From NCBI RefSeq assembly GCF_020216525.1, contig NZ_JAIWOY010000002.1:124001-188000 (forward strand): 64,000 bases of DNA, in the 5' to 3' direction. This document shows positions 56,358 through 64,000 of the stretch, in pieces (the stretch's first letter is position 1; every line of letters begins with the position of its first letter). A program made the translations under genes and the position numbers. The notes beneath the pieces are model-generated. The model was not told the origin of the DNA. It saw only the letters and a list, made by a program, of their open reading frames with translations, and searched no databases. This DNA is from Nocardioides nematodiphilus. GTDB lineage: Bacteria; Actinomycetota; Actinomycetes; Propionibacteriales; Nocardioidaceae.

Positions 56358-57779
56358 GTGTTCAAGACCAACGATGAGCTGATGCAGTTCATCCAGGACG
56401 AGGGCGTCGAGTTCGTCGACATCCGTTTCGTCGACCTTCCCGGCATCCAGCAGCACCTGACCGTCCCGGTCTCCTCGTTCAGCCTGGAGCCTGCAGCGTT
56501 CGACGGCTCGTCGATCCGCGGCTTCCAGAGCATCCACGAGTCCGACATGGCGCTCTACCCGGACGTCACCACGGCGTACATCGACCCGTTCCGCAAGAAC
56601 AAGACGCTCGCGATGATGTACTTCGTCCACGACCCGATCACGGGCGAGGCGTACTCCCGCGACCCGCGCAACATCGCCCGCAAGGCGCTCGCGTACCTCG
56701 AGACCACGGGCATCGGCGACACCGCGTTCTTCGCACCTGAGGCGGAGTTCTTCATCTTCGACTCGGTCCGCTTCTCCACCGGCATCAACAAGTCGTTCTA
56801 CGAGATCGAGTCCTTCGAGGGCTCCTGGAACAGCGGCGCCGCGACCAACCCGGACGGCACCCCCAACCGCGGCTACAAGGTCCGCACCAAGGGCGGCTAC
56901 TTCCCGGTGACGCCGACCGACGGCACGCAGGACCTGCGTGATGACATGGTCAAGCACCTGGAGAACTCCGGCCTGCTGGTCGAGCGTGCCCACCACGAGG
57001 TCGGCACCGGCGCGCAGGCGGAGATCAACTACCGCTTCGACACGCTGCTCAAGGCCGCGGACGACATCATGAAGTTCAAGTACATCGTCCGCAACACCGC
57101 CTGGGAGGCCGGCAAGTCGGTCACCTTCATGCCGAAGCCGCTCTTCGGCGACAACGGCTCGGGCATGCACGTGCACCAGTCGATCTGGAACAACGGCGAG
57201 CCGTTGTTCTATGACGAGAACGGCTACGGCGGCCTGTCCGACCTGGCCCGCTGGTACATCGGCGGCATCCTGCGGCACGCCCCGGCCGTGCTGGCGTTCA
57301 CCAACCCGACGGTGAACTCCTACCACCGCCTGGTCCCGGGCTTCGAGGCCCCGATCTCGCTGGTCTACTCCTCGCGCAACCGCTCCGCCGCGGTCCGGAT
57401 CCCGATCACGGGCTCCAACCCGAAGGCCAAGCGCATCGAGACCCGCTTCCCGGACCCGTCGTCGAACCCGTACCTCGCGTTCTCCGCGCTTCTCCTGGCC
57501 GGCATCGACGGCATCAAGAACAAGATCGAGCCGCCCGCGCCGATCGACAAGGACATCTACGAGCTGCCGCCGGACGAGATGGCCGAGATCGCCCAGGTCC
57601 CGACCACGCTCAGCGACGTGCTCCAGGCCCTGCGCGACGACCACGAGTTCCTCACCGTCGGCGACGTCTTCACCGAGGACCTCATCGAGATGTGGATCGA
57701 CTGGAAGACGAACAACGAGATCCTGCCCGTGCAGCTGCGCCCGCACCCGCACGAGTTCGAGCTCTACTACGACATCTGA
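56358..57779 (+). CDS. glnA: Glutamine synthetase type I
   Basis: Main ammonia-assimilating enzyme, dodecameric. 473 aa. Latch region [15 protein letters not shown] near 51, metal/ATP motifs [11 protein letters not shown] near 130 and [11 protein letters not shown] near 262, [10 protein letters not shown], and the likely adenylylation tyrosine near 401 ([11 protein letters not shown]). GTG start after AAGGAG. Having GSI beside GSIII suggests an overlapping nitrogen response; glnE is not in the window. Confidence 0.97.
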   Translation: MFKTNDELMQFIQDEGVEFVDIRFVDLPGIQQHLTVPVSSFSLEPAAFDGSSIRGFQSIHESDMALYPDVTTAYIDPFRKNKTLAMMYFVHDPITGEAYSRDPRNIARKALAYLETTGIGDTAFFAPEAEFFIFDSVRFSTGINKSFYEIESFEGSWNSGAATNPDGTPNRGYKVRTKGGYFPVTPTDGTQDLRDDMVKHLENSGLLVERAHHEVGTGAQAEINYRFDTLLKAADDIMKFKYIVRNTAWEAGKSVTFMPKPLFGDNGSGMHVHQSIWNNGEPLFYDENGYGGLSDLARWYIGGILRHAPAVLAFTNPTVNSYHRLVPGFEAPISLVYSSRNRSAAVRIPITGSNPKAKRIETRFPDPSSNPYLAFSALLLAGIDGIKNKIEPPAPIDKDIYELPPDEMAEIAQVPTTLSDVLQALRDDHEFLTVGDVFTEDLIEMWIDWKTNNEILPVQLRPHPHEFELYYDI

Positions 57780-57800
57780 GCCCTTCTCACCTGTCTGCAC

Positions 57801-57833
57801 CCGAAGGCCTCGGCATCATGCCGGGGCCTTCGG
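57801..57833 (+). terminator. Terminator of glnA
   Basis: CCGAAGGCC(T)CGGC pairs with GCCG(G)GGCCTTCGG around a 5-nt loop, followed by a short T-run (CCGTTTG). It lies 22 nt after the glnA stop. Confidence 0.75.
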
Positions 57834-57853
57834 CCGTTTGGGATGATGGCCCG

Positions 57854-58282
57854 ATGCGCGTGACCGCCATCCACATCGCCCCGGGACGCCGGCTGCCCGT
57901 GACGTACGTCCCGTCGGTGACGGCCGAGGCGGGCAAGGGCCTGATCGGCGATCGCTACCACGGCGCGAAGCACCGTCACGTGACGCTCCAGGCGCAGGAC
58001 GAGCTCGACGAGGCGGCCGCGCAGCTGGGCGTCGAGTTCGAGCCGGGCCAGACGCGACGCAACATCACCGTCGACCACGGCCCCATCCCGTCGAAGCCGG
58101 GCGAGCGACTGCGGATCGGCGACGTGGACCTCGAGGTCGTCCGGATCGCCGCGCCCTGCCGGATCCTCGACGACACCATCGCCCCCGGCGCCGCCGCGGC
58201 GCTGCGCCGACGCGCGGGGACCTGCTTCCGGATCCTGGAGGGCGGCGAGATCCGCATCGGCGACGAGGTCGTTGTGTCCTGA
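57854..58282 (+). CDS. MOSC-domain protein
   Basis: 142 aa, a stand-alone MOSC domain as in YiiM and the molybdenum-cofactor sulfurase C-terminus. KGLIGDRYHG near 28, RRNITVDHGP near 67, and the conserved Cys in APCRILDDTI near 101, the residue that handles sulfur or molybdenum in the family. Partner enzyme unknown. The ATG at 57854 begins the conserved MRVTAIHIAP. Confidence 0.85.
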   Translation: MRVTAIHIAPGRRLPVTYVPSVTAEAGKGLIGDRYHGAKHRHVTLQAQDELDEAAAQLGVEFEPGQTRRNITVDHGPIPSKPGERLRIGDVDLEVVRIAAPCRILDDTIAPGAAAALRRRAGTCFRILEGGEIRIGDEVVVS

Positions 58283-58357
58283 AGGTCGGACCTCGAGCTG
58301 TGCGCCCCGCGGCGGTGATCGAACGATCGTCCGACGGCCGAAGAGTGCCCTCGGTCG

Positions 58358-58372
58358 TCGAACGAACGTTCA
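58358..58372. promoter_or_regulatory. Orphan LexA-box-like sequence
   Basis: TCGAACgaacGTTCA satisfies GAAC-N4-GTTC but lies between two convergent genes with no obvious target. The rest of the 160-bp gap holds only short imperfect inverted repeats. Confidence 0.3.
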
Positions 58373-58442
58373 GCCGCTCAGGGCCGGTGCCGGCCGCACA
58401 GGCGCGTCGCGTTCGGGCACGGCTGACAGCTGACGTCAGGGC

Positions 58443-58970
58443 TCAGCTCCGCAGCCGGGCCCAGGTGTCGATGCTCGTCCACTCCCCCTTGAACCAGTCG
58501 GCGTCGACGTTGCGCCCCTCGTGACGGAAGCCGAGCCGGTCGAACAGCCGGGCGACCGGCTCGTTGCGCGCGTCGGTGATGGCGAAGACGCGGTGCGCAC
58601 CGCCGGCGAAGAGCCCGTCGACCAGCGCCGACAGAGCCTCGGTCGCGTACCCCGACCCCTGGGCCGCAGGGGCCAACGTCACGCCCACCTCGTACGTGTC
58701 CGGCTGGTCGGCGAGCGCATGGACGGCCACGTCACCCACCAGGATCCCGGCGCGCCGCACGCCGACCTGCAACCAGCGCCCCGAGCCCGGCTCCACGGTG
58801 GCGGGCTGCCCGCTGAGCAGCGCGTCGGCGTCGGCCACGGAGTAGCCCGGGCTCCAGCCCTGCCAACGGGCGACGTCGGGGTCGCGGCGGTAGGCGACGA
58901 ACGCGTCCCGGTCCGCTGCTGAGAGCGGCGCGAGCTCGAGCCGCTCGGTCACGATCGGGAAGATCAGCAC
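58443..58970 (-). CDS. GNAT acetyltransferase, RimJ-like
   Basis: 175 aa. Opens LIFPIVTERLELAPL, the RimJ/RimL-type start, with the acetyl-CoA-binding loop APAAQGSGYATEAL near 101 and DARNEPVARLFDRLGF near 133. Could acetylate protein N-termini or a small amine. GTG start 58970, with TAGCGT 6 nt before it. Confidence 0.85.
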   Translation of the reverse strand: MLIFPIVTERLELAPLSAADRDAFVAYRRDPDVARWQGWSPGYSVADADALLSGQPATVEPGSGRWLQVGVRRAGILVGDVAVHALADQPDTYEVGVTLAPAAQGSGYATEALSALVDGLFAGGAHRVFAITDARNEPVARLFDRLGFRHEGRNVDADWFKGEWTSIDTWARLRS

Positions 58971-58976
58971 GCCCGC

Positions 58977-58982
58977 ACGCTA
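58977..58982 (-). promoter_or_regulatory. Leaderless -10 hexamer of the GNAT gene
   Basis: TAGCGT on the minus strand, 6 nt before the GTG start. Confidence 0.48.
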
Positions 58983-58996
58983 GCGGCTACGAGCGG

Positions 58997-59032
58997 CACG
59001 CCGGGCCGGAAGTCGTCTCCCGGCCCGGCGTG
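58997..59032 (-). terminator. Terminator of the indolepyruvate oxidoreductase gene
   Basis: CACGCCGGGCCGG pairs exactly with CCGGCCCGGCGTG across a 10-nt loop, 8 nt past the stop. Confidence 0.72.
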
Positions 59033-59039
59033 GGAGCGC

Positions 59040-62000
59040 TCAGAAGGCGTCGTCGACACCCTCCGCGCGCAGCTGCTCGCGGTAGAGCTGGATGTTGCGC
59101 ATCTTGACGCTCTCGTAGCCGCGGACGACGTCGGGCAGCGCCGCGACCCGACAGGCCCGGTCGTACGTCTCCGGAGTCAGACCGTCGGCGAGCCCGGACA
59201 GCAGCGCCCGGTAGTGCCCCACCAGCGCACGCTCCAGGCGACGCATCTCGGTGCGGCCGAACGGATCGAGTCGCGAGCCGCGCAGCCGCTTCATCCGGGC
59301 CAGCGCCCTCAGCGCGGGTTGACGACCCGGGCCGAACGACATCTTCTTGCCCTTGAGGTAGGACTCGAGCGCCGGCGGTCGCAGCTGGAAGCTCATCGTG
59401 GTGCCGTGCGGGACCTGCGCCCGGACCGCCGCGACCGCGGCCGGGTCGGTGAGCAGCCGCGCCACCTCGTACTCGTCCTTGTACGCGGTCAGCTTGAAGA
59501 GGTACCGGGCCGCCGCCTCGGTGAACCGGGTCTCGGTGGTCACTGCGCGCTCGGCCCGCCACAGCCGGTCGATGAACCCGACGTACTCGGTGGCCAGGGC
59601 GAGGTCCTGGAAGTCCACCAGCTGCGGAGCACGCACCTCGACGAGGCGGCGCACCTCCCCGTCGAAGGACGCCGTGGCGAGGGCAGGCACCTCGGGCCGC
59701 TGGACCGGCACGGAGGCGACCGCGGTCGCCGCCGCGAAGGCCGACGGGTCGGTGACGGCGACGCGTCCCCACCGGAACGCCGCGATGTTGGCCGCGACGG
59801 CGACGCCGTTGATGCCGATGGCCTCCTCGATGGCCTCCGCGGCGATCGGCAGCGCGCCGGCCTGGTAGGCCGCCCCGACGAGCAGGAAGTTGGCCGCCGC
59901 CGTGCTGCCGAACAGGGTCTCGGCCGCGGAGAGTGCGTCGAACGAGACCACCTCGCCGGCGACGTCACGCACCCGACCGAGCAGCTCGTCGTCGCCGGGG
60001 TAGGCGATCGACTTGTCGTAGACCATCGGGCCGGTGGGCGTCTTGCTCGTCGACACCACCGCCCGCGTGTGGTCCGGCGAGCCGTACGCGAGGTTCTTGC
60101 CCTCGGCCAGGGTGAGCAGGTCGAAGCCGAGCAGCGTGTCGGCGGAGCCCGGCGTGACCCGGTTGGAGGGCTCGACGGCACCGGGCGCGAAGCGCAGGTG
60201 GCCGGTGACCGGCCCGGCCTTCTGGCTCATCCCGACCTGGTCGAGCGACTCCACGGCGTAGCCCGCACGCAGGGCGGCGGTGGCCAGCACCTGGTTGACC
60301 GTGACGATGCCGGTGCCTCCGATGCCCGCCATGAAGACGCTGTGGGTCCGGTCCAGCGGCGCGTACGCCGGGTCGGTGGCCGCCGGCGGCGTGGGCACTT
60401 CGCGGCGCGCCGTCGTGGCGCTCGGGTCGGTGTCGATCTTCACGAAGGCCGGGCACTCCCCCTCGAGGCAGGTGTAGTCGGTGTTGCATCCGGTCTGGTC
60501 GATGCGGGTCTTGCGGCCCAGCTCCGTGTCCACCGGCTGCACCGAGAGGCAGTTGCTCTTCACGCCACAGTCCCCGCAGCCCTCGCAGACGGCCTCGTTG
60601 ATCACCACGCGCTGCGTGCGAGCCGGGAGCGTGCCGCGCTTGCGCTGCCGGCGCGCGTCCGCGGCACAGTGCTGGTCGTAGATCAGCACCGTCACACCCG
60701 GGATCTCGCGCAGCGCACGCTGCGCCTCGTCGAGGCGGTCGCGGTGCCACAGCTTCACGCCAGGAGCCAGGTCACGCGGGCGGTAGCGCTCGGGCTCGTC
60801 GGCGACCACGATCATCGCCGCGACGCCCTCGTTCATCAGCTTGTGCGTCAGCTGGGCCATCCGCACCTCGCCCTGCCGCTTCTGGGCGCCGGTCATCGCC
60901 ACCACGTCGTTGTGCAACAGCTTGTAGGTGACATTGACGCCCGCCGCGACGCAGGCCTGGACCGCCAGCTGGGCGGAGTGGAAGAACGTGCCGTCGCCGA
61001 CGTTCTGGAACAGGTGCTCGGCCTTGGCGTACGGCGCCTGCCCGATCCACTGCGCGCCCTCGCCGCCCATCTGGGTGATGCCGACGACCGCGCTGTCCTC
61101 GCGCTGCGAGGCCGTCACGAGGGTGTGGCAGCCGATCCCGCCCCCGCCCAGCGAGCCCTCGGGCAGCGCGGTGGAGCGGTTGTGCGGGCAGCCGCTGCAG
61201 AAGTACGGCGTCCGCGAGGTGGACAGCAGCGGCAGGTCGATCCGGGTCGGCGGGGGCGGCGCGAGCTCGACGCGGCCCTGCAGGGCACGGCGCAGCGGAG
61301 CGAGCAGCCGGCCCGCGGTGAGCTCGCCGTCGTACGGGACCAGCGGCGCGCCGGCGCGGTCGCGCTTGCCGATGATGGCGGGCGCGTCGGGACGGCCGTA
61401 GAGCAGCTCCCGGACACCCTGCTCGATGAAGGACGTCTTGTCCTCCACCACCACGATCTCCTCCAGCCCCTCGGCGAAGGTGTCGATGATCGTCGGCTCG
61501 ATGGGCCACATCATGCCGAGTCGCAGCACCCGGATACCCGCGGCGAGGAGGTCGTCGTGCCCGAGGCCGAGGTCGGTGAGGCCCTGTCGCATCGAGTCGT
61601 AGCAGCTGCCGGCGGCGATGATGCCGATCCGGGCGCGCTCGGGCTTCACCTCGATGCGGTTGAGCCGGTTGGCGGCGGCGTAGGCCTTCACGACGGCCAT
61701 GCGGGGGCCGTACAGCTTGGCCTCGGCGCCGACGATCCGGTCGGGGAAGAGCTCGATCTTGGTCGGCTCGTACGTGTACGGGGCGCCGTCCCACTCGATC
61801 TGCGGCACGACCGGGTCGAGCACGCCGATCTCCGGGTTGACGACCCACGCGCCGTCGGCGACGTCGGCCACGATCTTCAGCGCGACCGCGCAGCCGGAGG
61901 CGCGCGACAGCGCGATGCCCTCCATGCCGTACTCGACGATCTCGGCGGCGTTGCGCGGGAAGAGCACCGGGATGCCGAGCGAGGCGAGGGTGCGCTCGCT

Positions 62001-62498
62001 CACCGCCGGCACCGTCGAGGACTTCGCCGCCGGGTCGTCGCCGACCAGCATCAGCATGCCGCCCTGCGGGTGGGCGCCGTACATGGTGGCGTGCCGGAAC
62101 GCGTCCAGTGCCCGGTCGACGCCGGGACCCTTGCCGTACCAGACGCCGGTCACGCCGTCGTACCGCTCGGTGTCGAGTGTGACGGCGGACTGGCTCCCCC
62201 ACACCGCGGTGGCCGCCAGCTCCTCGTTGAGCGCCGGCACGACCGTGATGTCGTTGTCGGCCATCTCCGTCGGCAGGCTCAGCAGCAGCTGGTCCAGCCC
62301 GCCGAGCGGGCTGCCCGGGTAGCCGGAGATGAAGGTGCCGGTGCGCAGGCCACGGCGTCGGTCGAGGGCCCGCTGCTCCACGAGCATCCGGGCGATCGCC
62401 TGGATGCCGGTCAGCAGGACCGGGCCGGCGCCGACGCGGTAGCGATCCGCCAGGTCGTACGCCTCGAACGAGGTGCCGGGCTCGAAGACGGCGGTCAC
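59040..62498 (-). CDS. Fused indolepyruvate ferredoxin oxidoreductase (alpha+beta)
   Basis: Oxidative decarboxylation of aryl or branched 2-oxoacids to acyl-CoA, passing electrons to ferredoxin. 1152 aa, a single-chain fusion. An N-terminal pyrimidine-binding domain (GYPGSPLGGLDQLL near 60) is followed by a TPP-binding domain (CSGCPHN near 434, GGEGAQW near 475), a ferredoxin-like segment with CEGCGDCGVKSNC near 637 and a second Cys run near 670. The beta/gamma domain starts near 722 (GIGGTGIVTVNQVL). The start overlaps the amino-acid dehydrogenase stop by 4 bp, so the dehydrogenase likely supplies its 2-oxoacid. Confidence 0.93.
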   Translation of the reverse strand: MTAVFEPGTSFEAYDLADRYRVGAGPVLLTGIQAIARMLVEQRALDRRRGLRTGTFISGYPGSPLGGLDQLLLSLPTEMADNDITVVPALNEELAATAVWGSQSAVTLDTERYDGVTGVWYGKGPGVDRALDAFRHATMYGAHPQGGMLMLVGDDPAAKSSTVPAVSERTLASLGIPVLFPRNAAEIVEYGMEGIALSRASGCAVALKIVADVADGAWVVNPEIGVLDPVVPQIEWDGAPYTYEPTKIELFPDRIVGAEAKLYGPRMAVVKAYAAANRLNRIEVKPERARIGIIAAGSCYDSMRQGLTDLGLGHDDLLAAGIRVLRLGMMWPIEPTIIDTFAEGLEEIVVVEDKTSFIEQGVRELLYGRPDAPAIIGKRDRAGAPLVPYDGELTAGRLLAPLRRALQGRVELAPPPPTRIDLPLLSTSRTPYFCSGCPHNRSTALPEGSLGGGGIGCHTLVTASQREDSAVVGITQMGGEGAQWIGQAPYAKAEHLFQNVGDGTFFHSAQLAVQACVAAGVNVTYKLLHNDVVAMTGAQKRQGEVRMAQLTHKLMNEGVAAMIVVADEPERYRPRDLAPGVKLWHRDRLDEAQRALREIPGVTVLIYDQHCAADARRQRKRGTLPARTQRVVINEAVCEGCGDCGVKSNCLSVQPVDTELGRKTRIDQTGCNTDYTCLEGECPAFVKIDTDPSATTARREVPTPPAATDPAYAPLDRTHSVFMAGIGGTGIVTVNQVLATAALRAGYAVESLDQVGMSQKAGPVTGHLRFAPGAVEPSNRVTPGSADTLLGFDLLTLAEGKNLAYGSPDHTRAVVSTSKTPTGPMVYDKSIAYPGDDELLGRVRDVAGEVVSFDALSAAETLFGSTAAANFLLVGAAYQAGALPIAAEAIEEAIGINGVAVAANIAAFRWGRVAVTDPSAFAAATAVASVPVQRPEVPALATASFDGEVRRLVEVRAPQLVDFQDLALATEYVGFIDRLWRAERAVTTETRFTEAAARYLFKLTAYKDEYEVARLLTDPAAVAAVRAQVPHGTTMSFQLRPPALESYLKGKKMSFGPGRQPALRALARMKRLRGSRLDPFGRTEMRRLERALVGHYRALLSGLADGLTPETYDRACRVAALPDVVRGYESVKMRNIQLYREQLRAEGVDDAF

Positions 62499-63604
62499 CG
62501 GGCCGGCTCCGAGTCGGCCAGCTCCGCACGGCGGGCGGCAAGGCGCTGCTCGACGACGGCGTCGGCCGCGGCGCGGGTGCTGATGCCCTCGCGCTCGGCA
62601 CTGAGGAGGATCTCGGTCGTGGTGGTGGCGATCGCGGCGATCTTCGCCTCGACCTCCTCGTGGTCCTTGCCGTAGAGCTCCGCGCCGACCTGCACCACGC
62701 CGCCGGCGTTGGCGACGTAGTCGGGCACCCAGAGGATGTCGCGCGCCCGGAGCTCGTCGGCGACATCCGCGGTCGCGAGCTGGTTGTTGGCAGCGCCGCA
62801 GACGATCGCGGCCTTGAGGTCGCGCACGTGCGGCGCGGTGAGGGTGGCGCCGAGGGCGCAGGGTGCGTAGATGTCGACGTCCTCGACGAGGATCGACTCG
62901 ACGGCGCTGACGTGACCGAGCGTCGAGGTGAGCTGGTCGAGGGCCGGCTGGTAGGGGTCGGCGACGAGGATCCGATCGACCCCGGCCGAGGAGAGCAGCG
63001 CCACCAGGCGGGAGCCGACCTTGCCGACGCCCTCGACCCCGACCGTGCGGCCCGCGAGGCCCGCCGGTCCGTAGCGGTGCTCGGCGGCGGCGCGCATCGC
63101 ACAGAAGACGCCGTACGCCGTGGAGTAGCCGCTGTCACCCGAGCCGCCGGTGTTCTTGCCGACCACGTGGCGTGTCGCCTCGGCCACGATGTCGAGGTCG
63201 TCCGCGGTCGAGCCCACGTCAGCGGCGGTGACGTATCGGCCGCCGAGCGTGTCGACGAAGCGGCCGTAGGCGAGGAGGAGGTCGCGGGTCTTGATGCGGG
63301 CCGGGTCTCCGATGATGACGGCCTTGCCGCCACCGAGGTCCATGCCCGCGGCGGCCGACTTGTACGTCATCCCGCGCGAGAGCCGCAGCACGTCGGTGAG
63401 CGCGTCGGCCTCGCTCGCGTACGGGTAGATGCGGGTGCCGCCCAGCGCCGGACCGAGCGTGGTGTCGTGGATGGCGATGATCGCCTTGAGGCCACTGTCG
63501 CGGTCGTGGCAGAAGACGACCTGCTCGTGGACATCGGCACCGAGCTCATCGGCCCGATCGAAGACGAGCCCGTTGAGGCGGGCGGGTGCTGCGGATGCGG
63601 ACAT
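62495..63604 (-). CDS. Leucine/valine/phenylalanine-type amino-acid dehydrogenase
   Basis: NAD-dependent oxidative deamination of a branched or aromatic amino acid to its 2-oxoacid. 369 aa. N-terminal GLKAIIAIHDTTLGPALGGTR, the GMDLGGGKAVI segment with a catalytic Lys near 90, and the Rossmann GVEGVGKVGSRL near 191 are diagnostic of the Glu/Leu/Phe/Val family. Val- or Leu-dehydrogenase is most likely, given actinobacterial relatives. ATG 63604 is chosen for AGGAG 8 nt before it; a GTG three codons upstream is too close to that site. Coupled to the oxidoreductase that uses the product. Confidence 0.9.
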   Translation of the reverse strand: MSASAAPARLNGLVFDRADELGADVHEQVVFCHDRDSGLKAIIAIHDTTLGPALGGTRIYPYASEADALTDVLRLSRGMTYKSAAAGMDLGGGKAVIIGDPARIKTRDLLLAYGRFVDTLGGRYVTAADVGSTADDLDIVAEATRHVVGKNTGGSGDSGYSTAYGVFCAMRAAAEHRYGPAGLAGRTVGVEGVGKVGSRLVALLSSAGVDRILVADPYQPALDQLTSTLGHVSAVESILVEDVDIYAPCALGATLTAPHVRDLKAAIVCGAANNQLATADVADELRARDILWVPDYVANAGGVVQVGAELYGKDHEEVEAKIAAIATTTTEILLSAEREGISTRAAADAVVEQRLAARRAELADSEPAR

Positions 63605-63715
63605 GCGTGTCACTCCTCACTTCCCGGACGGAGCTGGTGGTCCGCGCCGGGGCAATGGCGGGTCGTCCGGGTGAGGACGGCCCGTGGGTTCATCGCCGCA
63701 GGGGTTGCGCGACGG

Positions 63716-63731
63716 TGTGATCCACATCATG
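63716..63731. promoter_or_regulatory. Crp/GlxR-like site
   Basis: TGTGA-TCCACA-TCATG, close to TGTGA-N6-TCACA with two mismatches in the second half. It lies about 112 bp before the dehydrogenase start, a position compatible with cAMP control of amino-acid breakdown. Confidence 0.4.
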
Positions 63732-63894
63732 TCTCATCGGCCGCCTCCGGACCACACCGCGCGCACGCACGGCACGCCGCGCGACCACGCGGGTGGCGTG
63801 GCTGGGTGTGTCGAGCAGCGCGACGCCGCGACGCGGGCCCGGCGCCGACCTTCAGGCTGCCGAGCGTGATCCTGCACACCATCCCGCATCTGGC

Positions 63895-63928
63895 TATATA
63901 AACCAGAAGTCAGAGCGTACTGTCTGAC
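63895..63928 (+). promoter_or_regulatory. Thiolase promoter with overlapping palindromic operator
   Basis: TATATA at 63895-63900 is the likely -10. The 20-bp sequence at 63909-63928 is an imperfect palindrome (GTCAGA...TCTGAC ends, 8 of 10 pairs matching) that stops one base before the thiolase ATG. A TetR-type repressor bound here would cover the start site. The regulator is unknown. Confidence 0.55.
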
Positions 63929-63929
63929 T

Positions 63930-64000
63930 ATGGTATCCACTAGTCAGCAGCCCGCATACATCATCGACGCCGTCCGCACCCCCGTCGCCAAGGGCAAGCC
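63930..64000 (+). CDS. Thiolase (acetyl-CoA acetyltransferase), 5' end only
   Basis: Only 23 codons are visible. MVSTSQQ is followed by AYIIDAVRTPVAKGK, the conserved opening of degradative thiolases. Fits the neighbouring acyl-CoA-producing oxidoreductase, and a fatty-acid oxidation operon may continue to the right. Confidence 0.85.
   Translation, partial: MVSTSQQPAYIIDAVRTPVAKGK

Larger units (their letters stand above)
63605..63929. other. Divergent control region between the dehydrogenase and thiolase
   Basis: About 325 bp without a convincing gene. It holds a Crp-like site (63716-63731), a TATATA -10 (63895-63900) and a palindrome (63909-63928). The rest is GC-rich with no recognised element. 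Confidence 0.6.

Noticed and set aside
63734..63940. A 68-codon minus-strand frame before the thiolase
   Set aside because: It covers the thiolase promoter and operator, has no recognisable sequence and no ribosome site.

Overview
High-GC actinobacterial chromosome, most likely Nocardioides or a close relative in the Nocardioidaceae. This rests on base composition, protein types (ClgR, DUF3046, DUF4191, an F420-type LLM oxidoreductase, a tandem-lipoyl SucB) and gene order. About 50 protein genes are packed tightly, many with 1-4 bp stop/start overlaps. I saw no tRNA, rRNA, IS element, prophage or CRISPR array. The genus is an inference.

Region by region. 1-4.2 kb: the 5' end of glyA faces a sulfur-assimilation operon (sulfite reductase, cysH, siroheme chelatase) preceded by a Cys-Cys leader peptide. 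4.2-8.9 kb: one long minus-strand run DinB-like / DUF3046 / recA / recX / PPK2 / HipA-like kinase / DUF3037, with a LexA box and a PafBC-type promoter before recA. 9.0-15.6 kb: an APC permease, lhr helicase and Nei/Fpg glycosylase on the plus strand, starting at a second PafBC-type promoter. 15.7-18.3 kb: clgR, cinA and a GH15 hydrolase. 18.4-25.4 kb: one giant secreted nuclease/5'-nucleotidase. 25.5-34.8 kb: pgsA, rimO, a membrane HTH protein, ftsK, RNase J and dapA.

35-46 kb: LLM oxidoreductase, a CYTH-domain gene boxed in by two 22-bp repeat arrays, a Ca2+/H+ antiporter, folA-thyA, a PhzF protein, purine and amino-acid permeases, gcvT and pepA. 46.5-51.7 kb: lipoate metabolism (sucB, lipB, lipA, DUF4191) plus a secreted esterase. 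51.7-58 kb: two paralogous lipoproteins, an RDD protein, then glutamine synthetases III and I. 58-64 kb: MOSC and GNAT proteins, a fused indolepyruvate ferredoxin oxidoreductase coupled to a leucine/valine-type dehydrogenase, and the start of a thiolase.

Cross-cutting themes. (1) At least 14 genes have a -10-like TAnnnT hexamer 6-7 nt before the start codon, implying leaderless mRNAs; for lipA and thyA this hexamer contains the stop codon of the gene upstream. (2) Genome-maintenance genes appear wired to two DNA-damage regulons. (3) Three intergenic gaps are filled with arrays that share an exact 22-bp period but differ in sequence and run up to or into stop codons; these are the least explained structures in the window.
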